Assembly (NCBI GenBank): GCA_040220455.1 | Contig: JAVJUS010000094.1 | Coordinates: forward strand, 1 to 64,000 | Origin: JAVJUS01 sp040220455 | Lineage (GTDB): Bacteria > Pseudomonadota > Alphaproteobacteria > DSM-16000 > Inquilinaceae | Length of the DNA stretch: 64,000 bases | Direction: 5' to 3' | Part shown: positions 27,243 through 35,797 of the stretch, piece after piece | Position numbering within the stretch: the first letter of the stretch is position 1 | Layout of the letters: each line of letters begins with the position of its first letter | Position numbers and translations under genes: made by a program | Notes under the pieces: generated by a model | The model's input: only the letters and a program-made list of their open reading frames with translations | What the model was told of the DNA's origin: nothing | Database searches by the model: none

Positions 27243-27512
27243 ATGGGACAGGTCCGTTTCGCGTCCAGCCTGCAGCGCCACCTGGCCTGTCCGCCGGGTC
27301 CGGTCGCCGGAGTGAGCGTGCGCGAGGCGCTCGACGCCGTCTTCGCGGACAATCCGCGCCTGCGCGGCTACGTCCTCGACGACCAGGGCCGGCTGCGCCG
27401 CCATGTCAACGTCTTCGTCAACAGCCGCGCGGTCGCGGATCGGATGCGGCTGAGCGACCGCGTGCGGCCGGATGACGACATCCACGTCATCCAGGCCCTG
27501 TCGGGCGGCTGA
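27243..27512 (+). CDS. MoaD/ThiS-like ubiquitin-fold protein
   Basis: An 89-residue beta-grasp protein: VRFASSLQRHLACPP, then VREALDAVFADNPRLRGYVL, VNVFVNSRAV and DDDIHVIQALSGG, ending in the Gly-Gly tail that carries sulfur in MoaD and ThiS. No MoeB, MoaE or thiazole genes are nearby. Instead it is 3 bases before a BNR-propeller gene, an association seen in other genomes; whether the pair modifies or delivers sulfur is unknown. Strong GGAGGGGGGG ribosome site. Confidence 0.8.
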   Translation: MGQVRFASSLQRHLACPPGPVAGVSVREALDAVFADNPRLRGYVLDDQGRLRRHVNVFVNSRAVADRMRLSDRVRPDDDIHVIQALSGG

Positions 27513-27515
27513 GCC

Positions 27516-28613
27516 ATGGCCGACCGCTCGGACACTCTGCTCGCCGCCACCCGCAAGGGCCTGTTCACCCTGCGCGCCGACGCGGGCCGCTCGTGGGCCG
27601 CCGCCGGGCCGCCCGCCTTCCTGGGCGAGCCGGTTTCCGCGCTGTTGAGCGACCCGCGCGACGGCACGCTCTACGCCGCGCTGCGCCTGGGCCATTTCGG
27701 GGTCAAGCTGCATCGCTCCCGCGACGGCGGCGTATCCTGGGAGGAGGTCGCGGCGCCCAGCTTTCCGGCGGAGGCGGATGGCCCGGAAGACGCGACTTCG
27801 GTCGACATGATCTGGACGCTGGAGGCGGGCGATCCGGACACGCCCGGCCATCTCTGGGCCGGAACGCTGCCGGCGGCCCTGTTCGAGAGCCGGGACCATG
27901 GCGAGAACTGGCGCCGCGTCGACGCCCTCTGGCGCGTGCCGGAGCGCGCGGAGTGGTTCGGCGGCGGCTATGACGACGCAGGGCTTCACTCGATCCTGGT
28001 CGACCCGCGCGACCCGGCTCGGCTGACGGTCGCGATCTCCTGCGGCGGGGTGTGGAAAAGCGACGACGCCGGCGCGAGCTGGCGCCTGGTCGGCCAGGGA
28101 CTGCGCAACGACTACCTGCCGCCGGATCGCGCCTACGACCCCGGTCCGCAGGACCCTCATCGGCTCGCCCACTGCGCCGCCGCGCCGAACGTGGTTTGGT
28201 GCCAGCACCATAACGGCGTGTTCCGGTCCGAGGACGGCGGCGAGACCTTCGAGGAGATCCGCGATATCCGGCCCTCGGTCTTCGGCTTCGCCGTTGCCGC
28301 CCATCCACACGACCCGGCGACGGCCTGGTTCGTGCCGGCCGTGAAGGACGCCTGCCGCGTCCCGGTCGACGGCCGGCTCGTCGTCACCCGGACATCCGAC
28401 GGCGGCCGGGCCTTCGAGGCCTTCGGCGAGGGGCTGCCCGCGGCCGGCTGCTACGATCTCGTCTACCGCCACGCCCTGGCGGTCGATACGACGGGCGACC
28501 GGCTCGCCATGGGCTCGACCACCGGAAGCCTGTGGACCAGCGCCGACGGTGGGCAGCGCTGGGCCGCCGTGACCGCCCATCTGCCCCCGATCGCCCAGGT
28601 CGCCTTCGCGTGA
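27516..28613 (+). CDS. BNR-repeat (sialidase-like) beta-propeller protein
   Basis: A 365-residue propeller with Asp-box/BNR motifs: RSRDGGVSWEEV, ESRDHGENWRRV, KSDDAGASWRLV, RSEDGGETFEEI and TSADGGQRW. No signal peptide, so probably cytoplasmic. The usual sialidase arginine triad cannot be confirmed, so enzymatic activity is unproven; many such proteins are annotated as photosystem-stability or exo-alpha-sialidase-like. Tightly linked to the MoaD-like gene. Confidence 0.75.
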   Translation: MADRSDTLLAATRKGLFTLRADAGRSWAAAGPPAFLGEPVSALLSDPRDGTLYAALRLGHFGVKLHRSRDGGVSWEEVAAPSFPAEADGPEDATSVDMIWTLEAGDPDTPGHLWAGTLPAALFESRDHGENWRRVDALWRVPERAEWFGGGYDDAGLHSILVDPRDPARLTVAISCGGVWKSDDAGASWRLVGQGLRNDYLPPDRAYDPGPQDPHRLAHCAAAPNVVWCQHHNGVFRSEDGGETFEEIRDIRPSVFGFAVAAHPHDPATAWFVPAVKDACRVPVDGRLVVTRTSDGGRAFEAFGEGLPAAGCYDLVYRHALAVDTTGDRLAMGSTTGSLWTSADGGQRWAAVTAHLPPIAQVAFA

Positions 28614-28635
28614 GCGTGGCGGCCGGGACGAGGCC

Positions 28636-29766
28636 TCAGGACTCGCTTTCGCCCGCCGGCGTCAGGCGCAGCAGGCTGCCGTTCGGCGCGTCGGTCAGGA
28701 CATAGACCGCGCCGTCCGGGCCCTCGGCGACCTGTCGGACGCGGGCGTTCATCGGGATGCGCTCGATCTCCTCGACCTCGAGTCCGTCGACGTCCAGCCG
28801 GACGACGGCGGCTGCCACCAGCCCGCCGACCAGGAGGTCCCCGGTCCATGCCTCGAACCGGTCGCCGGTGTAGAAGTCCATGCCCGAGGCGGCGATGACC
28901 GGGTTCCAGTAGAAGGCCGCGTCGGCGAATTGCGGCTCGGCCGGCGGATCGGGGATCTCGCCGCCCGAATAGTGATCGCCCCAGCTCACCTCGGGCCAGC
29001 CGTGGTTGGCGCCGGCCTCCGGCACGTTGATCTCGTCGCCGCCGCGCGGCCCGTGCTCGTGCATCCACAGCCGCCCGGTCTCGGGATGGATGGCGGCGCC
29101 CTGCGGGTTGCGGTGGCCGTAGGACCAGATCTCCGGCAACGCGTCGTCGCGGCCGACGAAGGGGTTGTCCTCGGGCACGCTGCCGTCGGGATTGATGCGC
29201 ACGACCTTGCCCAGATGGTTGTCGAGCGCCTGGGCCGGCTCGAACTCGAAGCGCTCGCCCAGGGTGACGTAGAGCGTGCCGTCCGGGGCGAAGGCGAGGC
29301 GGGAGCCGAAATGGTTCGGCCCGTCGTAGCGCGGCCTCTGGCGGAAGATCACCTCGAGATCCTCCAGCGCGTCACCGGCCAGCCGTCCGCGCGCCACGGC
29401 GGTCGAAATGCCCCCGTCGCCGCGCTCGGCATAGGTCATGTAGACCAGCCGGTTGTCCTCGAAGTCGGGGTCGAGGGCGAGATCGAGCAGCCCGCCCTGG
29501 CGGGTCACCGCGACGTCCGGCCCGCCCGCCAGCGGCTCGGACACGCTACCGCCGGCCGCCACCCGGCGCAGGCGGCCGGGCCGCTCGGTCACGAGCATGT
29601 CGCCTTCGGGCAGGAAGGCGACGCCCCATGGATGTTCGAGGCCGGTGGCCACGGTTTCGATCCGGACCGGGCCGGTCGCGCTGTCGACCGTGCGGGCCTC
29701 GGCATCCGCCTGGGCCGGGGCGAGGCCAAGCGCGATCGCGATGGCCGCGAGGGTCTCCCTGATCAT
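28636..29766 (-). CDS. Secreted PQQ-dependent sugar dehydrogenase-like protein
   Basis: A periplasmic six-bladed propeller of the soluble glucose/sorbosone dehydrogenase family, 376 residues. The signal peptide is MIRETLAAIAIALGLAPAQA. Family motifs are GLEHPWGVAFLPEGDMLVTE, QGGLLDLALDPDF, GHRNPQGAAIHPETG, HEHGPRGGDEIN and GANHGWPEVSWG; the latter His/Asn/Gly residues line the PQQ and calcium sites. The natural substrate may be a sugar or other aldose; PQQ synthesis genes are not in this window. ATG 29766 has GGGAG upstream. Confidence 0.85.
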   Translation of the reverse strand: MIRETLAAIAIALGLAPAQADAEARTVDSATGPVRIETVATGLEHPWGVAFLPEGDMLVTERPGRLRRVAAGGSVSEPLAGGPDVAVTRQGGLLDLALDPDFEDNRLVYMTYAERGDGGISTAVARGRLAGDALEDLEVIFRQRPRYDGPNHFGSRLAFAPDGTLYVTLGERFEFEPAQALDNHLGKVVRINPDGSVPEDNPFVGRDDALPEIWSYGHRNPQGAAIHPETGRLWMHEHGPRGGDEINVPEAGANHGWPEVSWGDHYSGGEIPDPPAEPQFADAAFYWNPVIAASGMDFYTGDRFEAWTGDLLVGGLVAAAVVRLDVDGLEVEEIERIPMNARVRQVAEGPDGAVYVLTDAPNGSLLRLTPAGESES

Positions 29767-29876
29767 GCACCTGCTCCCGTATCGGAATTCCGCTTCGGGA
29801 GATAAGTCGATTCGCGGTCGCCTCAACCCGAGCAAGGGCGGGCAGGGCCCGCAGGCCCCGCCCTGGCCCGATCCCG

Positions 29877-30320
29877 TCAATCGTCGTCGTCGTCGCGGTC
29901 GTCGTCGCGATCATCGTCGCGGTCGTCGTCGCGGTCGTCATCGCGATCATCGTCCCGGTCGTCGTCGCGGTCGTCGTCGCGGTCATCGTCCCGATCGTCG
30001 TCCCGATCGTCGTCCCGGTCGTCGTCGCGGTCATCGTCCCGATCGTCGTCCCGGTCGTCGTCCCGGTCGTCCCGGTCGTCATCGCGGTCGTCGTCGCGGT
30101 CATCGTCCCGATCGTCGTCCCGGTCGTCGTCGCGGTCATCGTCCCGATCGTCGTCGCGATCGTCGAAGTCGCCAGCGAACAGACGGTCGAGATCGTTCCC
30201 CATGGCGTCGAACAGCTCGCCGATCGTGCGGGGCCCGTCGTCCTGGGCGAGGGCGGGGGCGGACGCGCCGGCGATCGCGACGGCGGCGGCGGTGGACAGG
30301 ATCAGGGTCCTGTAGCGCAT
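29877..30320 (-). CDS. Secreted Arg-Asp repeat protein
   Basis: A 147-residue exported protein. The signal peptide is MRYRTLILSTAAAVAIAGAS, cut near APALA-QDD; a short globular-free part follows (RTIGELFDAMGNDLDRLFAG), then 23 tandem units, 22 of RDDD and one RDD (residues 55-145), ending in Asp. The tail is strongly acidic and disordered; alternating Arg/Asp runs could bind calcium or other cations, mineral or polycations. No family recognised. The DNA is a 12-base tandem array prone to slippage, so repeat number probably varies between strains. It lies between the sugar dehydrogenase and dgoA on the same strand. Confidence 0.65.
   Translation of the reverse strand: MRYRTLILSTAAAVAIAGASAPALAQDDGPRTIGELFDAMGNDLDRLFAGDFDDRDDDRDDDRDDDRDDDRDDDRDDDRDDDRDDRDDDRDDDRDDDRDDDRDDDRDDDRDDDRDDDRDDDRDDDRDDDRDDDRDDDRDDDRDDDDD
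29880..30158 (-). repeat. 12-base tandem repeat array coding RDDD units
   Basis: About 23 near-identical 12-base units (plus-strand form CGGTCGTCGTCG with variants such as CGATCGTCGTCC and CGATCATCGTCG) and one 9-base unit. It lies entirely inside the secreted-protein gene and preserves the frame. No spacers, so not a CRISPR. Confidence 0.9.
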
Positions 30321-30444
30321 GGCGGGGCCTCTCCGGTCTTGTCTGTCGGTCGGAACCGGCGGCGCGTCGGCCGCCTCGTGACCCGACAACGACGGCAGGG
30401 GAGGGCCTATTCCCGTTCGGAGGAAGTTTTTCGGGGCCGCGCCC

Positions 30445-31131
30445 TCAGCGGGCGGCCGCCCAGGCCCGCCAGGCCTCGTCGAAGGCCCGTGCCCGCCGCT
30501 CCACGGTGGCGGCGTCGAGGCCGGGCTTGTAGAGCGCCGAGCCGATGCCGACGCCAACAGCGCCGACCTCGAAGAAGGTGCCGATCGTCTCCGGCGTGGC
30601 GCCGCCGGTCGGGATCACGCGCGTACCTTTCGGCAGCACGGCCATGACGCCCTTCAGGAAGGCGGGGCCCAGGCTCTCCGCCGGGAACAGCTTGATCGTC
30701 TGGGCGCCGGCCCTCAGCGCCGTGAACGCCTCGCTTGGCGTGGCGAAGCCGGGCATGGCGACCACGTCGCCGGCCAGCGCCGCCTCGATCACCGGGGGAT
30801 GGGTCTCCGGGCTTACGATCAGCCGGGCGCCCGCGGCGATCGCCTCGCGCGCGTCAGGGGCCGACAGGACCGTGCCCGCGCCGACCACGGCCCGATCGCC
30901 GACCCGCTCGGCCAGGCGGGCGATGCCGTCGAAAGGGTCGGGGGAGTTGAGCGGCACTTCGAGGATGCGGAAGCCCGCCTCGATCAGCGCGTCGCCGACG
31001 GCCGGCGCCTCGGCCGGCGTCATCCCGCGCAGGATGGCGACGAGCGGCAGCTCTGCCAGCGCCCGGTCGAGATCCGCGAGCACGGCGGCGCCCGCGGCGG
31101 TCTCGCTCGACGGTCCGGTCGTCGCGGTCAT
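30445..31131 (-). CDS. dgoA: 2-dehydro-3-deoxy-6-phosphogalactonate aldolase
   Basis: Class I aldolase splitting 2-keto-3-deoxy-6-phosphogalactonate into pyruvate and glyceraldehyde 3-phosphate; last step of the De Ley-Doudoroff route. The 228 residues show LVAILRGMTPAEA, GFRILEVPLNSPDPF (catalytic Glu), VVGAGTVLS, ARLIVSPETHP and IKLFPAESLGPAFLKGV with the Schiff-base Lys, then PTGGATPET. ATG 31131 overlaps the dgoK stop (ATGA). Confidence 0.9.
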   Translation of the reverse strand: MTATTGPSSETAAGAAVLADLDRALAELPLVAILRGMTPAEAPAVGDALIEAGFRILEVPLNSPDPFDGIARLAERVGDRAVVGAGTVLSAPDAREAIAAGARLIVSPETHPPVIEAALAGDVVAMPGFATPSEAFTALRAGAQTIKLFPAESLGPAFLKGVMAVLPKGTRVIPTGGATPETIGTFFEVGAVGVGIGSALYKPGLDAATVERRARAFDEAWRAWAAAR

Positions 31132-32081
31132 GTCAGGACTCCTCCCATCCGGGCGAGGCGGTAGAGGCCGGCCGCGGCGATATCGGGCGGCGCGAGGTCG
31201 CTCGCCACGCCGCAGCGGGCGAGCGCGGTGCGCCAGCGCGCCACAGGTCCGCGCGCGCCGACCAGGGTGACCCGTTCCACGGGTCCGAGCAACGCCCGCG
31301 CGCCCAGCAGCTCGTGGCCGATCACCAGGCCGGAGAGATAGGCGGCGCCGTGGCCGGCCTCCAGGACGCCGTCGAGCACCGAGCCGCGCAGCCCGAACAG
31401 GTGATGGGTCAGCCCGCCCGGCTGGGCGGCGCGCTCCAGACCGGCGGCGAAGGCCGCGTCGTCGACCTCCTGCTCCTCGGCCTCCAGGGTCTTGGCGAGA
31501 ATGCCGTGGGCGCCGAGCAGGGCGTGCAGTTCGCCCGTCATGAAGGTGGCGAAGCGGGTGACCTGACCGCTCTCGATCCGCGCCCACTTGGAATGGGTGC
31601 CGGGCAGGCAGACGACGCCGTCGGCCGGCATCGACCCGTCGCCGTCGGGATCGGGCGGCAGGCCGAGGATCTGGGTCTCCTCGCCCCGGATCACGTCGGG
31701 CACGCCCGAGCGGTCGATCAGGCCGGGGACGAGGGCGGCGCGATCACCGGCCTCGGGCAAGGGAACGAGGGCCGACGCGATTTCCGCCGGTCCGGCGGGC
31801 AGGGCGACATAGGGCGCCTCCCGCCAGCCCTGCTGGCTGCCCACCATGCCGGAAAGGAGCATCGGCGCCGCCGGCGCGTCGCGCCGCCACGGCTCGACCA
31901 GGGCCGACAGCGCTTCGGCAAAGCCGCCCGGCGGCAGGGCGAGGATGCCGTGAGCGCTCTCCGCCCGTTCCAGGATCTGGCCGTCGGCGGCGAGGCGATA
32001 GGCGCGCAGGTTCGTCGTGCCCCAATCGACGCCGATCAGGGCGGTCGACCGGCCGCCTGGTCCCCCGTCCGGCACGGCCAC
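31128..32081 (-). CDS. dgoK: 2-dehydro-3-deoxygalactonokinase
   Basis: Phosphorylates 2-keto-3-deoxygalactonate with ATP. The 317-residue product has the DgoK pattern: LIGVDWGTTNLRAYRLAADG (phosphate 1 motif), PMLLSGMVGSQQGWREAPYV, DVIRGEETQILG, and CLPGTHSKWARIESG with FATFMTGELHALL. It is coupled to dgoA by ATGA and follows the dehydratase by 6 bases, forming a catabolic operon. Confidence 0.93.
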   Translation of the reverse strand: MAVPDGGPGGRSTALIGVDWGTTNLRAYRLAADGQILERAESAHGILALPPGGFAEALSALVEPWRRDAPAAPMLLSGMVGSQQGWREAPYVALPAGPAEIASALVPLPEAGDRAALVPGLIDRSGVPDVIRGEETQILGLPPDPDGDGSMPADGVVCLPGTHSKWARIESGQVTRFATFMTGELHALLGAHGILAKTLEAEEQEVDDAAFAAGLERAAQPGGLTHHLFGLRGSVLDGVLEAGHGAAYLSGLVIGHELLGARALLGPVERVTLVGARGPVARWRTALARCGVASDLAPPDIAAAGLYRLARMGGVLT

Positions 32082-32087
32082 CCTCCC

Positions 32088-33818
32088 TCAGTGCGATTCG
32101 CGCGGCACGGCGTGGCCCCGGCAGCCGACCAGGAAGTCGAGATCGGCACCGGTGTCCGCCTGTAGAACGTGGTCGACATAGAGCTTCTGGTAGCCGCTGC
32201 TCATCGCCGGGGGCGGCGTCTCCCACTTGGCCCGTCGGCGCTCCAGCTCGGCCTCGTCGACGTCGAGGTGCAGGCGCCGGTCGGGCACGTCGAGCTCGAT
32301 CATGTCGCCGTCATGGACCAGCGACAACGGCCCGCCGGCCGCCGCCTCCGGTGCCACGTGCAGGACCACCGTGCCGTAGGCGGTGCCGCTCATCCGCGCG
32401 TCGGAGATGCGCACCATGTCCGTGACGCCCTTCTTGAGCACCTTGGGGGGTAGCGGCATGTTGCCGACCTCCGCCATGCCTGGATAGCCCTTCGGCCCGC
32501 AGTTCTTGAGGACCATCACGCAGGTCTCGTCGATGTCGAGATCCGGGTCCTCGATGCGCGCCTTGAAGTGCTCGATGGTCTCGAACACGACCGCCCGGCC
32601 GCGATGGACCATCAGCTTCGGATCGGCGGCGGACGGCTTGATCACCGCGCCGTCGGGGCAGAGATTGCCGCGCAGGACCGCCATGCCGCCGTGTTCTGTG
32701 AGCGGGTTGTCCGGCTTGCGGATGACCTCCCGGTTCCAGCACGGCGCGTCGGCGCAGTTCTCCCAGATCGTCTTGCCGTTGACCGTCAGCGCGTCGCGGC
32801 GGAGCAGGCCCAGCTCGCCCAGCTCGCGGATCACGGCCGGCAGGCCGCCGGCGTAGTAGAAGTCCTCCATCAGGAACCGGCCCGACGGCATCAGGTCGAC
32901 GATTGTCGGCACGTCCCGGCCCCACGCGTCCCAGTCGTCGAGCGAGAAGTCGATGCCCAGCCGGCCGGCGATCGCCAGCAGGTGGATGACCGCGTTGGTC
33001 GAGCCGCCGATCGCGCCGTTGACCTTGACCGCGTTCTCGAAGGCATCGCGCGTCAGGATGCGCGACGGGCGCAGCCCCTCGTGCACCATATCGACGATGC
33101 GCCGGCCGGCCATGTGGGCGAGCGCGCGGCGCCGGGCGTCGACGGCCGGGATGGCGGCGTTGTGCGGCAGGCCCAGGCCCAGCGCCTCGACCATGCTGGC
33201 CATGGTCGACGCGGTGCCCATGGTCATGCAGTGGCCGGACGACCGGCTCATGGCGCTCTCCGCGGCCATGAAGTCCTCCAGCGTCATGTCGCCGGCGCGG
33301 ACCTCCTCGGAGAACTTCCAGACATTGGTGCCGGAGCCGATGCGCTCGCCCTTGTACCAGCCGTTGAGCATCGGCCCGCCGGAGACGCCGAGCGTCGGCA
33401 GGTCGCAGCTCGCCGCCCCCATGACCAGCGACGGGGTGGTCTTGTCGCAGCCCATCAGCAGCACGACGCCATCGATCGGGTTGGCCCGGATCGCCTCCTC
33501 GACATCCATGCTGGCGAGGTTGCGGAACAGCATGGCCGTCGGGCGCAGGTTCGACTCGCCGCAGGAGAAGACCGGAAACTCGACCGGGAAGCCGCCGGCC
33601 TCGTAGACGCCGCGCTTGACCCGCTCCGCGATGTCACGGAAATGGGCGTTGCAGGGGGTCAGCTCCGACCAGGTGTTGCAGATGCCGATGACCGGGCGGC
33701 CATCGAACAGGTGGTCCGGCAGGCCCTGGTTCTTCATCCAGCTCCGATGCAGGAACCCGTCGCGGTCGGCGGGGCCGAACCAGTGCTGGCTGCGCAGCTT
33801 GTACTTCTCGTCGGACAC
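32088..33818 (-). CDS. IlvD/Edd-family sugar-acid dehydratase
   Basis: Fe-S dehydratase of 576 residues, close to bacterial L-arabinonate/galactonate dehydratases rather than IlvD itself. Visible features are GICNTWSELTPCNAHFRDIA, SCGESNLRPTAMLFRN, the cluster cysteine LLMGCDKTTPS, SSGHCMTMGTASTMASM and NGAIGGSTNAVIHLLAI. It would turn an aldonate into a 2-keto-3-deoxy acid for DgoK and DgoA. No dihydroxyacid pathway genes are near, supporting a sugar-acid role. The exact substrate (galactonate, arabinonate, fuconate) is not decidable here. Confidence 0.88.
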   Translation of the reverse strand: MSDEKYKLRSQHWFGPADRDGFLHRSWMKNQGLPDHLFDGRPVIGICNTWSELTPCNAHFRDIAERVKRGVYEAGGFPVEFPVFSCGESNLRPTAMLFRNLASMDVEEAIRANPIDGVVLLMGCDKTTPSLVMGAASCDLPTLGVSGGPMLNGWYKGERIGSGTNVWKFSEEVRAGDMTLEDFMAAESAMSRSSGHCMTMGTASTMASMVEALGLGLPHNAAIPAVDARRRALAHMAGRRIVDMVHEGLRPSRILTRDAFENAVKVNGAIGGSTNAVIHLLAIAGRLGIDFSLDDWDAWGRDVPTIVDLMPSGRFLMEDFYYAGGLPAVIRELGELGLLRRDALTVNGKTIWENCADAPCWNREVIRKPDNPLTEHGGMAVLRGNLCPDGAVIKPSAADPKLMVHRGRAVVFETIEHFKARIEDPDLDIDETCVMVLKNCGPKGYPGMAEVGNMPLPPKVLKKGVTDMVRISDARMSGTAYGTVVLHVAPEAAAGGPLSLVHDGDMIELDVPDRRLHLDVDEAELERRRAKWETPPPAMSSGYQKLYVDHVLQADTGADLDFLVGCRGHAVPRESH

Positions 33819-33877
33819 CGGCGTGCTCCCTGGTCTGGCGGCGGGCCTCGGCGCTGGCTCGGGCGCGAGGGCCTCGA

Positions 33878-33890
33878 ATTATCAGACAAT
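33878..33890. promoter_or_regulatory. Candidate GntR-type operator of the sugar-acid operon
   Basis: The palindrome ATTATCAGACAAT in an AT-rich island 60 bases before the dehydratase start. The pattern ATTnTCnGAnAAT resembles FadR/GntR-family sites that control sugar-acid genes. On the minus strand it overlaps a GATAAT that could be a -10 box. No regulator gene is in the window. Confidence 0.4.
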
Positions 33891-33958
33891 AAGATGTCGC
33901 ATCATCGACCCGTCGCCCGGGCCGCGTCAAGCCGGCGCCGGCGCGGGTCGCCGGCCGA

Positions 33959-35002
33959 TCACGAAGCCGCGCGCGTGCCCGTCAGCCAGGCGTCGTTCAC
34001 ACACGCGCGCAGGCTGTCATGCCTCAGGAAGGCGACCACGGCCTCGGTCGACAGGCGGCGCACGTCCTCGCGGCTTTCCGGGCTGATCCAGGCGGCGTGG
34101 GGTGTCAGGATCAGCCGCTCGGCAAGCCAGGGCTCGCGCGCGTGATAGGCGCGGATCAGCGGGTGGTCCGGGTCCGGCGGCTCGTCCGGCAGCACGTCCA
34201 GGCCGGCGGCGGCGATCCGGTTCTCCCGCAGGGCGGTGTCGAGCGCGTCGAGGTCGACCACCGCGCCCCGGGCGGTGTTGACGAGCACCGCCGTCGGATC
34301 CATCGCGGCGAAGGCCTTGGCGCCGATCAGGCCGCGGGTTTCCGGGTTCAGGGGCGTGTGGACGCTGACCACCTCGGCGCCGGCGAGGGCCTCGGCCAGG
34401 CTCTCCGCCCGCTCGACGCCCAGCGCGATCTCCTGGCCGCGGGGCAGGTAGGGATCGAAGGCCACCACCCGCATGCCGAAGGCCTTGGCGCGCAGGGCGG
34501 CGGCACTGCCGATCCGGCCGAGCCCGATGACCGCGAAGCGCTTGCCGCGCAGGCGCCGGGTCGGGCCCATGGCGGCGGCGTCGAAGCCGGCGACCGGATC
34601 GGCGCGCAGCCGGTCGTGGTAGCCGCACAGGCCGCGGCGGAAGGCGAGCATCAGGGCTATGGCGTGGTCGGCGACCTCGCTCGTGCCGTAGTCTGGCGTG
34701 TTGCACACCGGAATGCCGGCGCGCCCGGCGGCCGCGATGTCGATCCGGTCGAAGCCGACCCCGGCCCGCACGATGACCCGGCAGCGGGGCATGCGGGCAA
34801 TCAGGGCGGCGTCGACATCGATCTCGTGCCAGACCAGGAGCGCGTCGCAGGCGGCGAGCGACTCCCGGGGCAGGTCGGCGGAATCGCGCAGGCGGTGGAT
34901 CTCGAAGACGAAGCCGTCGCCCGCCGTCCGGCGCTCGACCTCCGCGTCGTCGGCGTATTGCGCGTCGGGGGTCAGCACGCGGAACGGGCCGGCGGCGGTC
35001 AT
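33959..35002 (-). CDS. D-isomer-specific 2-hydroxyacid dehydrogenase (CtBP-like)
   Basis: NAD(P)-dependent dehydrogenase of 347 residues. The nucleotide-binding domain has VIGLGRIGSAAALRAKAFGM. Catalytic residues fit Arg in LVNTARGAVVDLDAL, Glu in GLDVLPDEPP and His in LILTPHAAW. CtBP-like features include NTPDYGTSEVADHAIALML. The substrate is unknown; lying upstream of a sugar-acid operon and downstream of an SDR gene, it may reduce or oxidise a hydroxy acid in the same pathway. Coupled to the SDR by ATGA. Confidence 0.85.
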   Translation of the reverse strand: MTAAGPFRVLTPDAQYADDAEVERRTAGDGFVFEIHRLRDSADLPRESLAACDALLVWHEIDVDAALIARMPRCRVIVRAGVGFDRIDIAAAGRAGIPVCNTPDYGTSEVADHAIALMLAFRRGLCGYHDRLRADPVAGFDAAAMGPTRRLRGKRFAVIGLGRIGSAAALRAKAFGMRVVAFDPYLPRGQEIALGVERAESLAEALAGAEVVSVHTPLNPETRGLIGAKAFAAMDPTAVLVNTARGAVVDLDALDTALRENRIAAAGLDVLPDEPPDPDHPLIRAYHAREPWLAERLILTPHAAWISPESREDVRRLSTEAVVAFLRHDSLRACVNDAWLTGTRAAS

Positions 35003-35790
35003 GGTCTCACGATCTCCCCGTGGCGGGTGCAGGTGGCCTCGGCCAGGTCCAGGAAGGGGCCGACGGCGGTCTCGGGGGCCGGATTGTCCTCCGGCTTCTC
35101 GCCCGGATAGGCATGCGCGCGCAGCCGGGTCGACAGGACGCCCGGGTCGACGAGATTGACCCGGATCGCGGTGCGCTCGACCTCCGCGGCGTACATCCGC
35201 ACCAGGGTCTCGAGCCCGGCCTTGGAGGCGGCGTAGGCGCCCCAGAACGCCTTCTCGCCGCTCGCCTGGGGGGCGGTGACGAAGATCGCGCGCCCGGCGT
35301 CCGACCGGCGCAGCAGCGGGTCAAAGGCACGGATCAGCCGGAAATTGGCTGTCAGGTTGACGTCGAGGATGGCCTGCCAGCGCTTCGGGTCGGCATGGGC
35401 GACCGGGCTCAGCGTGCCGAGTTCGGCGGCGTTGGCGACCAGGATGTCGATCCGGCCGAAGCGTTCGTAGAGGGTGGCCGCCAGGTCGTCGATGCGGTCG
35501 TGCCGGGCGAGGTCGATCGGCACGCCGACCGCCGCGCCGCCGGCGGCGACGATGGAATCGTAGACCTCCTCCAGCGCGCCGACGGTCCGGCCGGCCAGGA
35601 TCACCTGCGCGCCTTCCGCGGCGTAGGCCCGCGCCACGGCCGCGCCCAGCCCGCGCCCGGCGCCGGTCACCAGCGCGATCCGTCCCCCCAGCCGGCCCGA
35701 TCCGGCCGGCCCGGCGGACTCGGCGGTGGCCCCTTCGGCGTTCGGGGCGGCGCCCGGGGCGGCGCCGTTGCCTGTCTTGTCGTCCGGCAT
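34999..35790 (-). CDS. SDR family oxidoreductase
   Basis: A 263-residue classical short-chain dehydrogenase. Cofactor loop ALVTGAGRGLGAAVARAYA, NAAELGTLSP (the NNAG-type motif in variant form) and catalytic WGAYAASKAGLETL are present. The first 30 residues are a low-complexity Gly/Ala extension. It lies 7 bases after purF; this purF-SDR pair is common in alphaproteobacteria. Substrate unknown. Confidence 0.85.
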   Translation of the reverse strand: MPDDKTGNGAAPGAAPNAEGATAESAGPAGSGRLGGRIALVTGAGRGLGAAVARAYAAEGAQVILAGRTVGALEEVYDSIVAAGGAAVGVPIDLARHDRIDDLAATLYERFGRIDILVANAAELGTLSPVAHADPKRWQAILDVNLTANFRLIRAFDPLLRRSDAGRAIFVTAPQASGEKAFWGAYAASKAGLETLVRMYAAEVERTAIRVNLVDPGVLSTRLRAHAYPGEKPEDNPAPETAVGPFLDLAEATCTRHGEIVRP

Positions 35791-35797
35791 GGCTCGG

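Noticed and set aside
29880..30158. CRISPR-like array
   Set aside because: Units are contiguous 12-base repeats with no spacers and form a continuous RDDD coding frame after a signal peptide.
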